Source: Acidobacteriota bacterium (GTDB lineage: Bacteria; Acidobacteriota; Terriglobia; UBA7540). Taken from it: a stretch of DNA of 43,115 nt. The notes beneath the pieces are model-generated. The model had not been told where the DNA came from, searched no databases, and saw nothing but the letters and a program-made list of their open reading frames with translations. Made by a program: the position numbers and the translations under genes. Location: contig JAJYLL010000033.1 of assembly GCA_021787735.1 (NCBI GenBank), positions 1 to 43,115 of the forward strand, written 5' to 3'. Positions 16,670 to 25,537 of this stretch are shown here, in pieces (position 1 is the stretch's first letter; each line of letters begins with the position of its first letter).

Positions 16670-16699
16670 TTGACTTTGCTTCAGCATCGTTCTTATACT
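16670..16699 (+). promoter_or_regulatory. Sigma-70-type promoter for the second activator gene
   Basis: TTGACT (16670-16675), an 18-base spacer and TATACT (16694-16699) give a good housekeeping promoter. Transcription would start near 16706, about 40 bases before the ATG at 16746. It lies in the 274-base divergent gap. Confidence 0.6.
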
Positions 16700-16745
16700 G
16701 ATCTCGCTTCCTCGTTGAATTATTGCCCGGCAGGATGCCCAGACG

Positions 16746-18110
16746 ATGGAGTTCCACTTCCTGATTGTTACGCATGAGAAACCTGTTGTAGATCTGTGCG
16801 CGGAGGTTGCAGCACAGATCGGTCTTCAAGTGCATACTGCGGACACCGTCATTTCTGCGCTCGACATCCTCAAGAGCGGTGGGATCGACATTGTTCTGGC
16901 AGACGCGCAAACACCGGGGATGAGCCCTGCTGAGATCATCAAGGCCGCCCACGCTAGTTCTCAGGATTCGTCAGTTGTTGTGCTGGCGAACGCCGCAAAC
17001 GCCAGTCTGGCAAACCAGTTTGTCCGTCTGGGCGCAGTGGATTACCTGGTCAGTCCCATCGAAACGGATGAACTCAAACGCCTGCTTGAACGCGTGATCC
17101 AGAACAAGGAAATGTCTGCTGAAAACCGTCTGCTCCGTGAGCAGCTTGATGCGCGCCAGGGTCTGGGCGCGTTGATCGGAGCTTCTGCACGGATGCAGAA
17201 GGTCTATGAGATGATCCTGAAGGTCGCCTCCAAGCGGCATCCCGTTCTGGTACTGGGTGAAAGCGGCACGGGCAAGGAACTGGTGGCGCGCGCCATTCAT
17301 TCCTATGGACCTTGGCGTGACCTGCCATTCGTTCCAGTGGATTGCGGCGCGCTGTCATCAACATTGATTGAAAGCGAGCTGTTTGGCCACGTCCGCGGCG
17401 CTTTCACAGGAGCCAGCCAGAACCGTTCCGGCCTGCTGGTGGCCGGAGGGAAAGGAATAGTCTTTCTGGATGAGATTGCGGAACTCCCGGTGGAACTCCA
17501 ATCGAAATTGCTCCGCGCCATCCAGGAGCGCGAGGTGCGGCCGGTTGGCAGCAACCGGAGCATGCCCCTCGAAGCGCGCATAATTGCAGGAACCAACCAG
17601 CATCTGGAAGGCGCAATCACGCGAGGCACGTTTCGCAAAGATCTGTTCTTCCGACTCAACGTCATCTCCATCAAACTGCCGCCCCTGCGCGAACGCAAGA
17701 ATGATATTCCTCTACTGGTCCACCATTTTATCGACCGCTACGGCGGAACGGCGGGCGGCATCAGTGACATCTCGTACGACGCCATGAGCCGTCTGATGAG
17801 CTACGACTGGCCTGGCAACGTCCGGGAACTTGAAAACTGCATCCAGCGTGCCCTGGCGCTTGGGGCGCCCCCGGAGATTCAGGTGAGTGACCTTCCTTCG
17901 AACCTTGTTTACGGAATGCAAAATGAGTCCGGGAAACGCAGGGTTTCCACTTTGCGCGAGATCGAACGCGACGCCATCCGGCAGGCGCTGGAAGTATCGG
18001 GCGGCGATCGCCTGCGCGCCGCCAAGCTGCTGGGCATCGGCAAAACCACTGTGTACCGTAAGATCAAAGAGTACGACCTGGAAGATGTTCCGGATCCCCG
18101 GCGGGCTTAG
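16746..18110 (+). CDS. Sigma-54-dependent activator with degenerate receiver domain
   Basis: The protein has 454 residues. The N-terminal receiver-like domain (about 3-120) keeps an aspartate at the phospho-acceptor place (Asp53 in VLADAQTPGM). However, the acidic pair is Thr9-His10 (FLIVTHEK), the conserved Thr/Ser is Ala81, and the conserved Lys is Ser103 (YLVSPIE). The AAA+ domain is intact: GESGTGKE at 171-178, GAFTGA, VFLDEIAEL and the C-terminal Fis helix-turn-helix (GGDRLRAAKLLGIGKTTVYRKI). It should drive sigma-54 promoters, but phosphorylation control looks lost or changed. The glycosyltransferase gene follows about 66 bases downstream, so it may be a dedicated regulator of this polysaccharide locus. 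A sigma-70-type promoter lies at 16670. Confidence 0.9.
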   Translation: MEFHFLIVTHEKPVVDLCAEVAAQIGLQVHTADTVISALDILKSGGIDIVLADAQTPGMSPAEIIKAAHASSQDSSVVVLANAANASLANQFVRLGAVDYLVSPIETDELKRLLERVIQNKEMSAENRLLREQLDARQGLGALIGASARMQKVYEMILKVASKRHPVLVLGESGTGKELVARAIHSYGPWRDLPFVPVDCGALSSTLIESELFGHVRGAFTGASQNRSGLLVAGGKGIVFLDEIAELPVELQSKLLRAIQEREVRPVGSNRSMPLEARIIAGTNQHLEGAITRGTFRKDLFFRLNVISIKLPPLRERKNDIPLLVHHFIDRYGGTAGGISDISYDAMSRLMSYDWPGNVRELENCIQRALALGAPPEIQVSDLPSNLVYGMQNESGKRRVSTLREIERDAIRQALEVSGGDRLRAAKLLGIGKTTVYRKIKEYDLEDVPDPRRA

Positions 18111-18176
18111 TTGCCCGCGCGACAGCGCGGAAAATATCATTCGACAAATAGTTCCGCAGAATCGAAAATCCATTTG

Positions 18177-19286
18177 ATGGCTACGATTGCTCTGGATGCA
18201 ACCTACGCGCTGGGCGCGCAGCCTTCCGGCGTCGCCATATACTGCCGGAGGCTGATCGAATCCCTTGCCGAAATCGAATGCGAGCACCACTATTGGCTCT
18301 GTTACCGGCTCTCAAGGCTTAAGTCGCGGCGGGAATTTCTCCATCCGAAGTCTGCGCCTGGATCGCGTGGACCGCGCTTCTCCGTGCGCTACTATCAGAA
18401 CCCCTGGACGTTCTGGCTGCCATGGCAGACGGATGTATTCCACAGCCTGGTACAGCGGCCTCCGGCGTTTCGCTTCGATAAGGAAATCGTCACCATCATC
18501 GACCTGTTTCCGCTGACCAGTAAGGACTACTCGACACCGGAATTTCAGCGAAAGTTTTCCGCTCTTTTGCTGGAATCAGCAGAACGCGCAATCCGCATCA
18601 TCACGCCTTCGCAATACACCACGGACCAGTTGCTGAAATATTCGAATGTGCCGCGTGAAAAAATCCGCATGGTTCCTTTTGGGGTGGATCTCCCAACGGT
18701 CTCCTTCAGCCCTGAACGCATCCGACGAGAACGCGAACAACTGGTTGGCGAAGGGAACGAGATGATTTTCACCGTGGGTGTTATTCAGACGCGAAAGAAT
18801 ACGAGGAACGCTCTGAAAGCTCTCCGGCATCTGCCTGAGCGTTACCGGCTGGTGATTGCCGGCGGTAACGGGCACGGCAGCGAGGCGATCCACGACTTTA
18901 TCCGGACGGAAGGGCTTGGCTCGCGCGTGGTTTTGCTGGGCTACGCGCCGGCAGAGCAGCTTCCCGTGCTGTACAACGCTGCGAGCATCTTTCTTTTCCC
19001 GTCTTTCGAGGAAGGGTTCGGACTCCCGGTTCTGGAAGCCATGGCCTACGGACTGCCGGTTGTGGCTTCACAAACATCGTCGTTGCCCGAGGTCGGCGGC
19101 GACGCAGCTCTTTACGTGGACCCTCACGATCCCGAGGACATCGCCCGGAAAGTCGCAATGGCCGTGGAAGATGTGGGCCAGCGGAAGCTGATGGTCGACC
19201 GTGGCCTCGCACGGGCAAGAACGTTTACGTGGCGCCGCACTGCAGAAGCAAATCTGCAAGTCTACAATGAAGTTTTGGCCCTGTAA
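18177..19286 (+). CDS. Family 1 glycosyltransferase (GT-B)
   Basis: The 369-residue GT4/GT1-clan enzyme begins ATIALDATYALGAQPSGVAIY, a common opening for glycosyltransferases with a Gly-rich N-terminal loop. The C-terminal Rossmann domain has the donor-binding signature FEEGFGLPVLEAMAYGLPVV, with the E-x7-E pair at Glu279 and Glu287, and SSLPEVGGDAALYVDP after it. Such enzymes use GDP-mannose, UDP-glucose or similar donors. ATG 18177 begins the conserved strand, though without a clear ribosome binding site; the frame is open upstream to the previous stop at 18110. With gmd directly downstream, mannose or a 6-deoxyhexose is a plausible sugar, but this is inference. Confidence 0.88.
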   Translation: MATIALDATYALGAQPSGVAIYCRRLIESLAEIECEHHYWLCYRLSRLKSRREFLHPKSAPGSRGPRFSVRYYQNPWTFWLPWQTDVFHSLVQRPPAFRFDKEIVTIIDLFPLTSKDYSTPEFQRKFSALLLESAERAIRIITPSQYTTDQLLKYSNVPREKIRMVPFGVDLPTVSFSPERIRREREQLVGEGNEMIFTVGVIQTRKNTRNALKALRHLPERYRLVIAGGNGHGSEAIHDFIRTEGLGSRVVLLGYAPAEQLPVLYNAASIFLFPSFEEGFGLPVLEAMAYGLPVVASQTSSLPEVGGDAALYVDPHDPEDIARKVAMAVEDVGQRKLMVDRGLARARTFTWRRTAEANLQVYNEVLAL

Positions 19287-19397
19287 TGCTGGTAGAATAT
19301 CGGCCGTGCCGCGACGCACTGCACTTCGGGCCGCTGAGGAAGAGCACGCGGCGCTAGCGGACAATCTTTAATGCGGCCCCTTCAAGGACAATTTGAG

Positions 19398-20396
19398 ATG
19401 AAGAAAGCATTGATCACCGGAATTTCCGGACAGGACGGAAGCTACCTAGCCGAATACCTGCTTGGGCTTGGGTATGAAGTCTGGGGACTGGTGCGGCGCG
19501 AACCCGCGACGGTCCGGTGGCTTGAGCCGGTAGTGCACCGTGTCGAGTTCGTCTATGGCGACATGCGCGATGCTGAATCCCTGGCCGTGGCGTTCCAGAA
19601 GTCCTGGCCCGACGAACTGTATAACTTGGCCGGCCAGGTTTTTGTTCCCACCAGTTGGGAGTGCCCGGCTGAAACAATGGACATCAATGCGGGAGGCTTG
19701 GCACGCCTGCTGCAAATCGTCGAGCGCCAGAAGCCCGACACGCGGGTTTATCAGGCGTCAACCTCGGAGATGTTCGGCAACACCGACGGCGCGCGAAATG
19801 AACAGAGTCAGTTGCGCCCCATGTCTCCCTACGGAGTTTCCAAGATGGCGGCCCATCGTTTGGCGGCCAACTACCGGAACCGCGGAATTTTCGTCGCATC
19901 AGGCATTTTGTTCAACCACGAATCGCCCCGCCGCGGACCGGAAATGGTAACGCGGAAAATCACCCGTGCGGCCGCCCGCTGGGCGATGGGTGACCGGAAG
20001 AAACTCAGGCTGGGGAACCTGCATGCCCGGCGCGACTGGGGATTTGCAGGCGATTACGTGAAGGCCATGCACGCCATGCTGCAGAACGGCTCGGCAAAAG
20101 ATTACGTGATCGGTACGGGAATTTCCCACAGCGTGGAGGATTTCCTTCACCAGGTCCTGGTGGAACTCCACCGGATATCCGACGGCGCCGAAGTACCATC
20201 GGTTGAAGACTGGGTTGAAATTGACCCGCACCTGCTTCGAACCGGCGAAATCCATGATTTGCGGGCTGATGCCAGCCTGGCCCACAACGAACTTGCTTGG
20301 CAGCCGAACGTGGACTTTCCCCAACTGGTCAGAATGATGGTGAAAGCCGATCTCGTGTCCGCGCGGGAAACCCGCGGCACCCCTGACAATTGCTGA
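19398..20396 (+). CDS. gmd: GDP-mannose 4,6-dehydratase
   Basis: This 332-residue extended short-chain dehydrogenase has the NADP-binding start KKALITGISGQDGSYLAEYL. The catalytic set is the Thr and Glu of YQASTSEMFG plus Tyr145 and Lys149 of SPYGVSKMAAH. Family hallmarks follow: GILFNHESPRRG, VTRKITRA and RDWGFAGDYV. The enzyme turns GDP-mannose into GDP-4-keto-6-deoxymannose, the precursor of GDP-rhamnose, GDP-fucose and relatives. ATG 19398 has AAGGA 9 bases upstream. No partner reductase or epimerase is adjacent, so the final sugar is undetermined. One segment, NLAGQVFVPTSWECPAET, deviates from the usual NLAAQSFV..S but keeps the spacing. It ends convergently with the Ste24-like protease gene, 32 bases away. 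Confidence 0.9.
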   Translation: MKKALITGISGQDGSYLAEYLLGLGYEVWGLVRREPATVRWLEPVVHRVEFVYGDMRDAESLAVAFQKSWPDELYNLAGQVFVPTSWECPAETMDINAGGLARLLQIVERQKPDTRVYQASTSEMFGNTDGARNEQSQLRPMSPYGVSKMAAHRLAANYRNRGIFVASGILFNHESPRRGPEMVTRKITRAAARWAMGDRKKLRLGNLHARRDWGFAGDYVKAMHAMLQNGSAKDYVIGTGISHSVEDFLHQVLVELHRISDGAEVPSVEDWVEIDPHLLRTGEIHDLRADASLAHNELAWQPNVDFPQLVRMMVKADLVSARETRGTPDNC

Positions 20397-20428
20397 ACGC
20401 GGCAGCCGCATCCCCAAGGCACTCAAAT

Positions 20429-21793
20429 CTAAGGCTTCATAGGATGAACAAATCGCATTGGTTTGCCTTCCGCCCACGGCTTGTAACTCAGGGCAAACTT
20501 GATGCGCTGGTCGATCGGCGGGTGGCTGTAAAGCCAGAACACAATGAACGGATTGGGATCGGGGTCGGAAAGGTCCTGTTCTCCCATAATTTGAAAAGCC
20601 CGTGCTTCTGCTGCATTGGGGTCCGGCACCACTCCGTGGGTGACTTCCAGGGCAAACAGGTCCGCCTGGTGTTCGTAGTGCCGCGAGATACCATTCACCA
20701 GTGGGGAAGAGAAGAACGTCATCAGCGTCAGCACCAGCAGCATTACGGGTAGCGACGCAAGATCGCCTTCGCCTTCAACGCCGGTCCTGCCGCCGTATCG
20801 CCGGATCAATTTTCTCACTGCGACAAATCCCAGCGCCATAAGGACCAGCACAACCAGCTCAATCAGAACAAATTCTTTGAGGATGTGGTGCAGTACGTAG
20901 TGGCCTGTTTCATGTCCCAGCACCAGCAAAGTCTCGTCGTCCGTCATCTTCTTTAACGTGGTGTCCCAAACCACCACGCGTTTGCTTGCTCCCAGGCCGG
21001 ATACATAGGCATTCAGGGTGTTGGTTTTTGAGCTGGCATTCATTTCCAGAATGCGTCGCCGCGGTATCCTGAGGCCGGCGTGGTGGAGCATCTCTTCTAT
21101 CCGCGTCACCAACGCAGGCCGCGTGGCGTCAAGCGGCGTAAACTTGTAAAAGAGAGGCTCAACAACAAAGGGCTCGATGAACATCACGACCAGCGTAATG
21201 GGAACCGTGACAGCCCAAAAGTAGAACCACCATCGGCGCGGAGCGCGCCTGACAACCCAGTAAAAGATCCAAACCATTACCGTGCTTGCGAAAATGGACA
21301 AAGCGAGAGCCTTGCCCCAGTCCGCCATCCATGACCCGAAGCCTTGGGTCATCAGTCCGAATTTGTGATCGACGACGAAGTCCGCATAATAGTCAAATGG
21401 AAACAGAAGAAGGCCTGCGGTGAGAAAAAACAGCGGACCAAAGACGAGGCACTGCACAAAGTGTCGAGAAGAGATACGGCGCGCCCAGTTGCGAAAAACC
21501 ACCGCAATTCTCGCCCGCCATAAAAGGAAATAGACCAGCAGAACAAGGACGACACTCAAGAAATAGAGTACGTACTGGGTGTCCGAATACGCCTTGGCCT
21601 CAGCCCTTTTCTGAGGTGAAAGCTCGTAGTCCTGGGGAACGGTTGGTGCTTGGCTGATAGTCGGCGCCGGAGAAGACTCCGCTTGCGGGGACGAACTCTT
21701 TGCTGCCAGTGGGGAGCTGGCGCACCATGCCGCGCCCCCAAAACACACCAGCGCCAACAGCAGGAAAACGGCCAGCCTGAAGCTGATTTTCAT
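20429..21793 (-). CDS. M48 family (Ste24/CAAX-type) membrane zinc protease
   Basis: The product has 454 residues. A signal sequence (KISFRLAVFLLLALVCFGGAAW) and a Ser/Pro-rich spacer come first, followed by several membrane helices and the zinc motif HETGH (294-298). The third zinc ligand is Glu374 in YEHQADLFAL, preceded by the expected membrane hairpin. The C-terminal SHPPIDQRIKFA motif is standard for M48 peptidases. Bacterial members take part in membrane protein quality control; prenylated substrates are not expected. The ATG at 21793 overlaps the dcd stop (TGATG), so translation is coupled to dcd, although no functional link is obvious. The frame continues upstream into dcd out of register and is not used. 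Confidence 0.9.
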   Translation of the reverse strand: MKISFRLAVFLLLALVCFGGAAWCASSPLAAKSSSPQAESSPAPTISQAPTVPQDYELSPQKRAEAKAYSDTQYVLYFLSVVLVLLVYFLLWRARIAVVFRNWARRISSRHFVQCLVFGPLFFLTAGLLLFPFDYYADFVVDHKFGLMTQGFGSWMADWGKALALSIFASTVMVWIFYWVVRRAPRRWWFYFWAVTVPITLVVMFIEPFVVEPLFYKFTPLDATRPALVTRIEEMLHHAGLRIPRRRILEMNASSKTNTLNAYVSGLGASKRVVVWDTTLKKMTDDETLLVLGHETGHYVLHHILKEFVLIELVVLVLMALGFVAVRKLIRRYGGRTGVEGEGDLASLPVMLLVLTLMTFFSSPLVNGISRHYEHQADLFALEVTHGVVPDPNAAEARAFQIMGEQDLSDPDPNPFIVFWLYSHPPIDQRIKFALSYKPWAEGKPMRFVHPMKP

Positions 21794-22347
21794 CAGATTC
21801 GAGGCAACACGATGCCTTGCTGCGCCTGGTATTTGCCTTTCTTGTCCTTGTAGGAGGTTTCGCAAACCTCGTCGGACTGGAAAAACACGATCTGGCACAG
21901 TCCCTCGTTTGAATACACACGCGCGGGAAGCGGTGTGGTATTGGAGATTTCCAGCGTCACAAATCCTTCCCATTCGGGTTCCAACGGCGTCACGTTCACG
22001 ATAATGCCGCAGCGGGCATAAGTTGATTTTCCCACACATATCGTTAAGACGCTTCGAGGAATCCTGAAGTATTCTACCGACCGCGCCAGCGCAAAGGAGT
22101 TGGGCGGAACAATGCAGAGGGGCCCCTTGAATTCCACGAACGAGCGCTCGTCAAAATTTTTGGGATCGACGATGGAATTATTGACGTTGGTGAAAATCTT
22201 ATATTCATCCGCCACGCGCAAATCGTACCCGTAGGACGAAAGCCCATAGGAAATCACGCCGTCGCGTTTCTGGTTTTCAGCGAACGGCTCAATCATCTGG
22301 TGTTCCTTCACCATACGGCGGATCCAGCGGTCATTCTTGACTGACAT
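21793..22347 (-). CDS. dcd: dCTP deaminase
   Basis: The 184-residue trimeric enzyme matches the dCTP deaminase family over its whole length. Visible are SSYGYDLR (37-44), the active-site motif GKSTYARCG (Ser108, Arg112) and the catalytic Glu133 in [17 protein letters not shown], followed by EGLCQIVFF. It converts dCTP to dUTP (some homologues go to dUMP) for thymidylate synthesis. It lies upstream of the Ste24-like protease with a one-base stop/start overlap. It is divergent from the HU gene. About 170 bases separate its ATG from the HU start, room for promoters on both strands. Confidence 0.95.
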   Translation of the reverse strand: MSVKNDRWIRRMVKEHQMIEPFAENQKRDGVISYGLSSYGYDLRVADEYKIFTNVNNSIVDPKNFDERSFVEFKGPLCIVPPNSFALARSVEYFRIPRSVLTICVGKSTYARCGIIVNVTPLEPEWEGFVTLEISNTTPLPARVYSNEGLCQIVFFQSDEVCETSYKDKKGKYQAQQGIVLPRI

Positions 22348-22459
22348 CGGCGCTCCCTAAACTGAAAATTCGGCTGCAAGCGACTCCGGGATTGCCCCCT
22401 GGCCCGGCAGCACTCCCAAAGAGGACAGAGCAACGAATCATAATACAGGAGAAAACAAC

Positions 22460-22488
22460 TTGACAATGCCGAAGCGGCTTTTTAGGAT
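22460..22488 (+). promoter_or_regulatory. Sigma-70-type promoter of the HU gene
   Basis: TTGACA (22460-22465), a 17-base spacer and TAGGAT (22483-22488) form an almost ideal housekeeping promoter. The predicted start near 22495 leaves a leader of about 22 bases containing the CAGGAGG ribosome binding site at 22504-22510. Confidence 0.7.
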
Positions 22489-22516
22489 GAAATCCTGTGT
22501 TTTCAGGAGGTTCCTT

Positions 22517-22786
22517 GTGATTAAGCTCGATCTTGTCAACGATGTTGTCAACCGTACCGGAATTACAAAGACCAAAGCTGAGATTGCCGTTGAGACCGTC
22601 TTCGAATCTATGAAGAACGCCTTGTCCAAGGGAGAGCGGATTGAATTGCGCGGTTTTGGCGTGTTTAACGTGAAGCCTCGCAAGACCGGCATTGGACGAA
22701 ACCCGCGCACGGGCGCTGAGGTCAATATCATGCCCGGCAAGGCCGTCCGCTTCAAACCGGGGAAGGAACTTCAATCGCTTCCCTGA
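22517..22786 (+). CDS. hup: HU/IHF family DNA-binding protein
   Basis: An 89-residue histone-like protein. It has the N-terminal helix pair (IKLDLVNDVVNRTGITKTKAE), the ERIELRGFGVF strand, and the DNA-bending arm with RNPRTG at 61-66 and the Pro-containing tip. It binds and bends DNA in the nucleoid, as homo- or heterodimers. The start is GTG 22517, six bases after CAGGAGG; the ATG at 22487 is not in a good context. It is the only plus-strand gene between 20.4 and 43 kb, with its own strong promoter. Ile at position 2 and PRKTGIG before the arm are nearer to HU-alpha/IHF-like variants, but HU and IHF cannot be separated on this basis. Confidence 0.92.
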   Translation: MIKLDLVNDVVNRTGITKTKAEIAVETVFESMKNALSKGERIELRGFGVFNVKPRKTGIGRNPRTGAEVNIMPGKAVRFKPGKELQSLP

Positions 22787-22928
22787 ATCGTCGGGTTTCT
22801 CGACGTGGCATCAGCTCTGGCTAAGTGTGAGTCAATGCGGATGCTTTGCGGTTGATGTGATCTGAATATCGCCAGCGTCGAGGCAACGGTGTCCGCCCGG
22901 TGAGCAGGTGGCGTGGGCGGCCATATCT

Positions 22929-22942
22929 GCAGTTGCAACTGC
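22929..22942. repeat. Perfect 14-bp palindrome between convergent genes
   Basis: GCAGTTGCAACTGC is a perfect palindrome in the 188-base gap between the convergent HU and priA genes. It may act as part of a termination hairpin or as a protein-binding site; nothing else supports a role. Confidence 0.35.
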
Positions 22943-22974
22943 CGCACACTCCAAATGCTTTGGCACCGAGCAGG

Positions 22975-25452
22975 TTACATCAGGTTGACAGGGTCCATGT
23001 CAATCATCAGGGCATGTGAAGGTACACCCAAACCTTCGCACTCATCTGCCAGACGACGCAGAATCGCGTTGAGCCTTGCACGGGAAGCCGCCTTCAACAG
23101 AGACTGGATACGATAAACCCCTTCAATTCTTGCCAGCGGAGCGGGTCCCGGACCCAGGATCCGAACCCCGCGGATTAACTCGCCCAGACTTTCAAGAAAC
23201 TTCCCAACCTCCGCAGCCATTCGCGTGGCGTGTTCAAGCTTCTTGTCCTTCACCATGACCTCGGCCAGCGCGGCAGCCGGCGGATAATGCATCACTTTGC
23301 GAAAATGCAACTCCTTGCTGAAGAACTTGTTGTAATCCTGCTCCGCGGCAAAGCGGATTGCGTAATGCTCCGGAAAGAAGGTCTGCACCAGAACCCTGCC
23401 CGGGAATTCGCCGCGCCCAGCTCGTCCTGCTGCCTGTGTCAGAAGCTGAAACGTTCGCTCGGCGGCGCGAAAGTCTGGCAATGACAACGAAGTATCCGCC
23501 GAAACAACTCCCACCAGTGTAACGCCGGGAAAATCGTGTCCTTTTGCGATCAATTGCGTGCCAACCAGGATGTCAATCTTACCCTCCCGAAAATCTGACA
23601 GAATCTTGAGATATTGGGCTGGGCGTCGGGCTGCATCGCGATCCAGCCTTGCCACCCGTGCCTTGGGAAACATCTCGGCGAGTTTCTGTTCCAGCTTTTC
23701 AGTTCCTTCCCCCACGTAATAAATGTATTCGCTGTCGCATGACCGGCAGCGTTTCGGAACCGTAGTCTGGTAACCGCAATAGTGGCAGATCAGCCGGTTC
23801 TCGCGCCGGTGATAGGTCAGCGAAATTGAGCAGTTCACACACCGCTCCGTCTGCCCGCAGCTTCGGCAAAGCAGGAACCAGGAATAGCCCCGGCGGTTCA
23901 GGAGGAACATGGTCTGCTGTCCGGATTTGAGCTGTGCTTCCACCTCCTCGCGCAGCCGGCGCGAGATGGGAACCCGGGTCTGCGTCTGGCGGAACTCTTC
24001 CCGCATGTCGACAATTTCCACGCTGGCAAGCGGGCGCCGGCCCACACGCTCGCTCAGCGTCAACAGGTGGTACTTTCCCTTTTCGGCGTTTGCGTAGCTT
24101 TCCAGCGAAGGTGTGGCGGACCCCAGAACCACAAGCGCATTGGACAACCTGCCCCGCACCACGGCCGTATCCCGCCCGTGATAGCGAGGGGTTTCGTCCT
24201 GCTTATAGCTCGACTCGTGCTCTTCGTCCACGATGACGACGCCCACGTTCTCAAGCGGCGCAAACACGGCGGAACGTGTTCCCAGCACAACGCGGGCCTC
24301 GCCGCGACGCACCCGCCACCAGTCGTCATGGCGCTGGCCTTCGGCAAGGCTGCTGTGCATCACGACCATCACGTTGCCGAATCGTTGCCGGAATTGTTCA
24401 TGAATCACGGGCGTCAAGGCAATTTCCGGCACAAGGACCAGCGCGGTCCGGCCGGAATCAAGGCAGTGCTCCACCAGGCGCATGTAGATTTCCGTTTTGC
24501 CGCTTGCCGTGATTCCGTGAAGCAGAACGGTGCTGAACTCACGCCGACTGAGCCGACCAGTCAGATCTTCCAGCACGCGATTCTGTTCCGCTGTCAGCGT
24601 ATGGCGAAATGCGGAAATGTCGCCAGATTCAACCTGTGGGATCGCGGGCTCCGCAAATTCAATAAATCCCTGTGCTTGCAACTTCTTCAAGTGGGCCAGG
24701 GATGAGTGCGTGGATTTCAAAAGCGCTCGATGGTCGTTGACTTCACCATCGCGCTCAAGCGCTTCAATGATGCGCCGGGCCACTGGCGACAGCTTTGGAG
24801 GCTGGCCCCCCATCGGACCCGACAGACGAACCGCTATCACTTTTTTTTCTGCGCGGTCACGCTCAGCGTTGGAAACCGCCAGCAGGCGCTTTTCAATTGC
24901 TTGGTGGACAAGCCCCGGCGAAATGTTCTCAAACTTGCAGCGCAGCGCTTCCAGGGTTACACCGGGATGGTTCTCCACATGTTTCAGCAAGTTCAGTTCG
25001 GTACTCTGCCGGGCCTCATCTAGCAGGCTTTCAGCCATCTCACGCAGCTCTTGCTTTCCGGTCTCTGTCAGCACAACCACGCGCACCTTTCGCGAGTGTG
25101 GCTTCAGCGGCAACATGGCGCGGAACACTTCACCCAGCGGTGACAGATAGTATTCCGCAATCCACATTCCCAGCGTCAGGAGTTCTGGGGAAAGCACCGG
25201 CTCAGCATCAAGCACCCTGGCCACTGGCCGAGCTTCGATGCCGGGAGGCAAAGGCGCCGCTGCGGAAAGCACGATGCCGGTTGCGCGCCGGGTGCCAAGC
25301 GGAACCAGCACCCGCTGCCCAATGCGTACGTCCATGGAATCTGGAACAACGTAAGTGAGGGGGCGCTGCAGGGCGGTCATCACCGCCACGCTGACCAGCG
25401 TTGGCCTGCCGCGGCGACTTTTGCTTTTCGGGATGGATTTGTTTTCACCCAT
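22975..25452 (-). CDS. priA: Primosomal protein N' (replication restart helicase PriA)
   Basis: This 825-residue DEXH-type helicase has an N-terminal 3' DNA-binding domain (PLTYVVPDSMDVRIGQRVLVPLG). Walker A GITASGKT sits at 313-320 and the DEEH box at about 409-412. An eight-cysteine zinc-binding module (about 528-570: CRSCGQTERCVNC, CHYCGY, CRSC) is inserted before helicase lobe 2. The later motifs include GTQLIAKGHDFPGVTLV and QAAGRAGRG. PriA reloads the replisome at stalled forks. The length is slightly above the E. coli enzyme. It is the last gene of the minus-strand housekeeping run; the MetF-like gene lies 85 bases upstream. Confidence 0.96.
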   Translation of the reverse strand: MGENKSIPKSKSRRGRPTLVSVAVMTALQRPLTYVVPDSMDVRIGQRVLVPLGTRRATGIVLSAAAPLPPGIEARPVARVLDAEPVLSPELLTLGMWIAEYYLSPLGEVFRAMLPLKPHSRKVRVVVLTETGKQELREMAESLLDEARQSTELNLLKHVENHPGVTLEALRCKFENISPGLVHQAIEKRLLAVSNAERDRAEKKVIAVRLSGPMGGQPPKLSPVARRIIEALERDGEVNDHRALLKSTHSSLAHLKKLQAQGFIEFAEPAIPQVESGDISAFRHTLTAEQNRVLEDLTGRLSRREFSTVLLHGITASGKTEIYMRLVEHCLDSGRTALVLVPEIALTPVIHEQFRQRFGNVMVVMHSSLAEGQRHDDWWRVRRGEARVVLGTRSAVFAPLENVGVVIVDEEHESSYKQDETPRYHGRDTAVVRGRLSNALVVLGSATPSLESYANAEKGKYHLLTLSERVGRRPLASVEIVDMREEFRQTQTRVPISRRLREEVEAQLKSGQQTMFLLNRRGYSWFLLCRSCGQTERCVNCSISLTYHRRENRLICHYCGYQTTVPKRCRSCDSEYIYYVGEGTEKLEQKLAEMFPKARVARLDRDAARRPAQYLKILSDFREGKIDILVGTQLIAKGHDFPGVTLVGVVSADTSLSLPDFRAAERTFQLLTQAAGRAGRGEFPGRVLVQTFFPEHYAIRFAAEQDYNKFFSKELHFRKVMHYPPAAALAEVMVKDKKLEHATRMAAEVGKFLESLGELIRGVRILGPGPAPLARIEGVYRIQSLLKAASRARLNAILRRLADECEGLGVPSHALMIDMDPVNLM

Positions 25453-25537
25453 GGCAGGATTCTATGTTACACGGGCGGTGCTGGCTAGTGCGTAAAGCGG
25501 GATGTGCAGCCATAGGCTGCAATTCGTCCGCGCAGGG

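Noticed and set aside
24067-24705. 212-codon plus-strand open frame
   Set aside because: Antisense to the conserved helicase part of priA; no domain or ribosome binding site.
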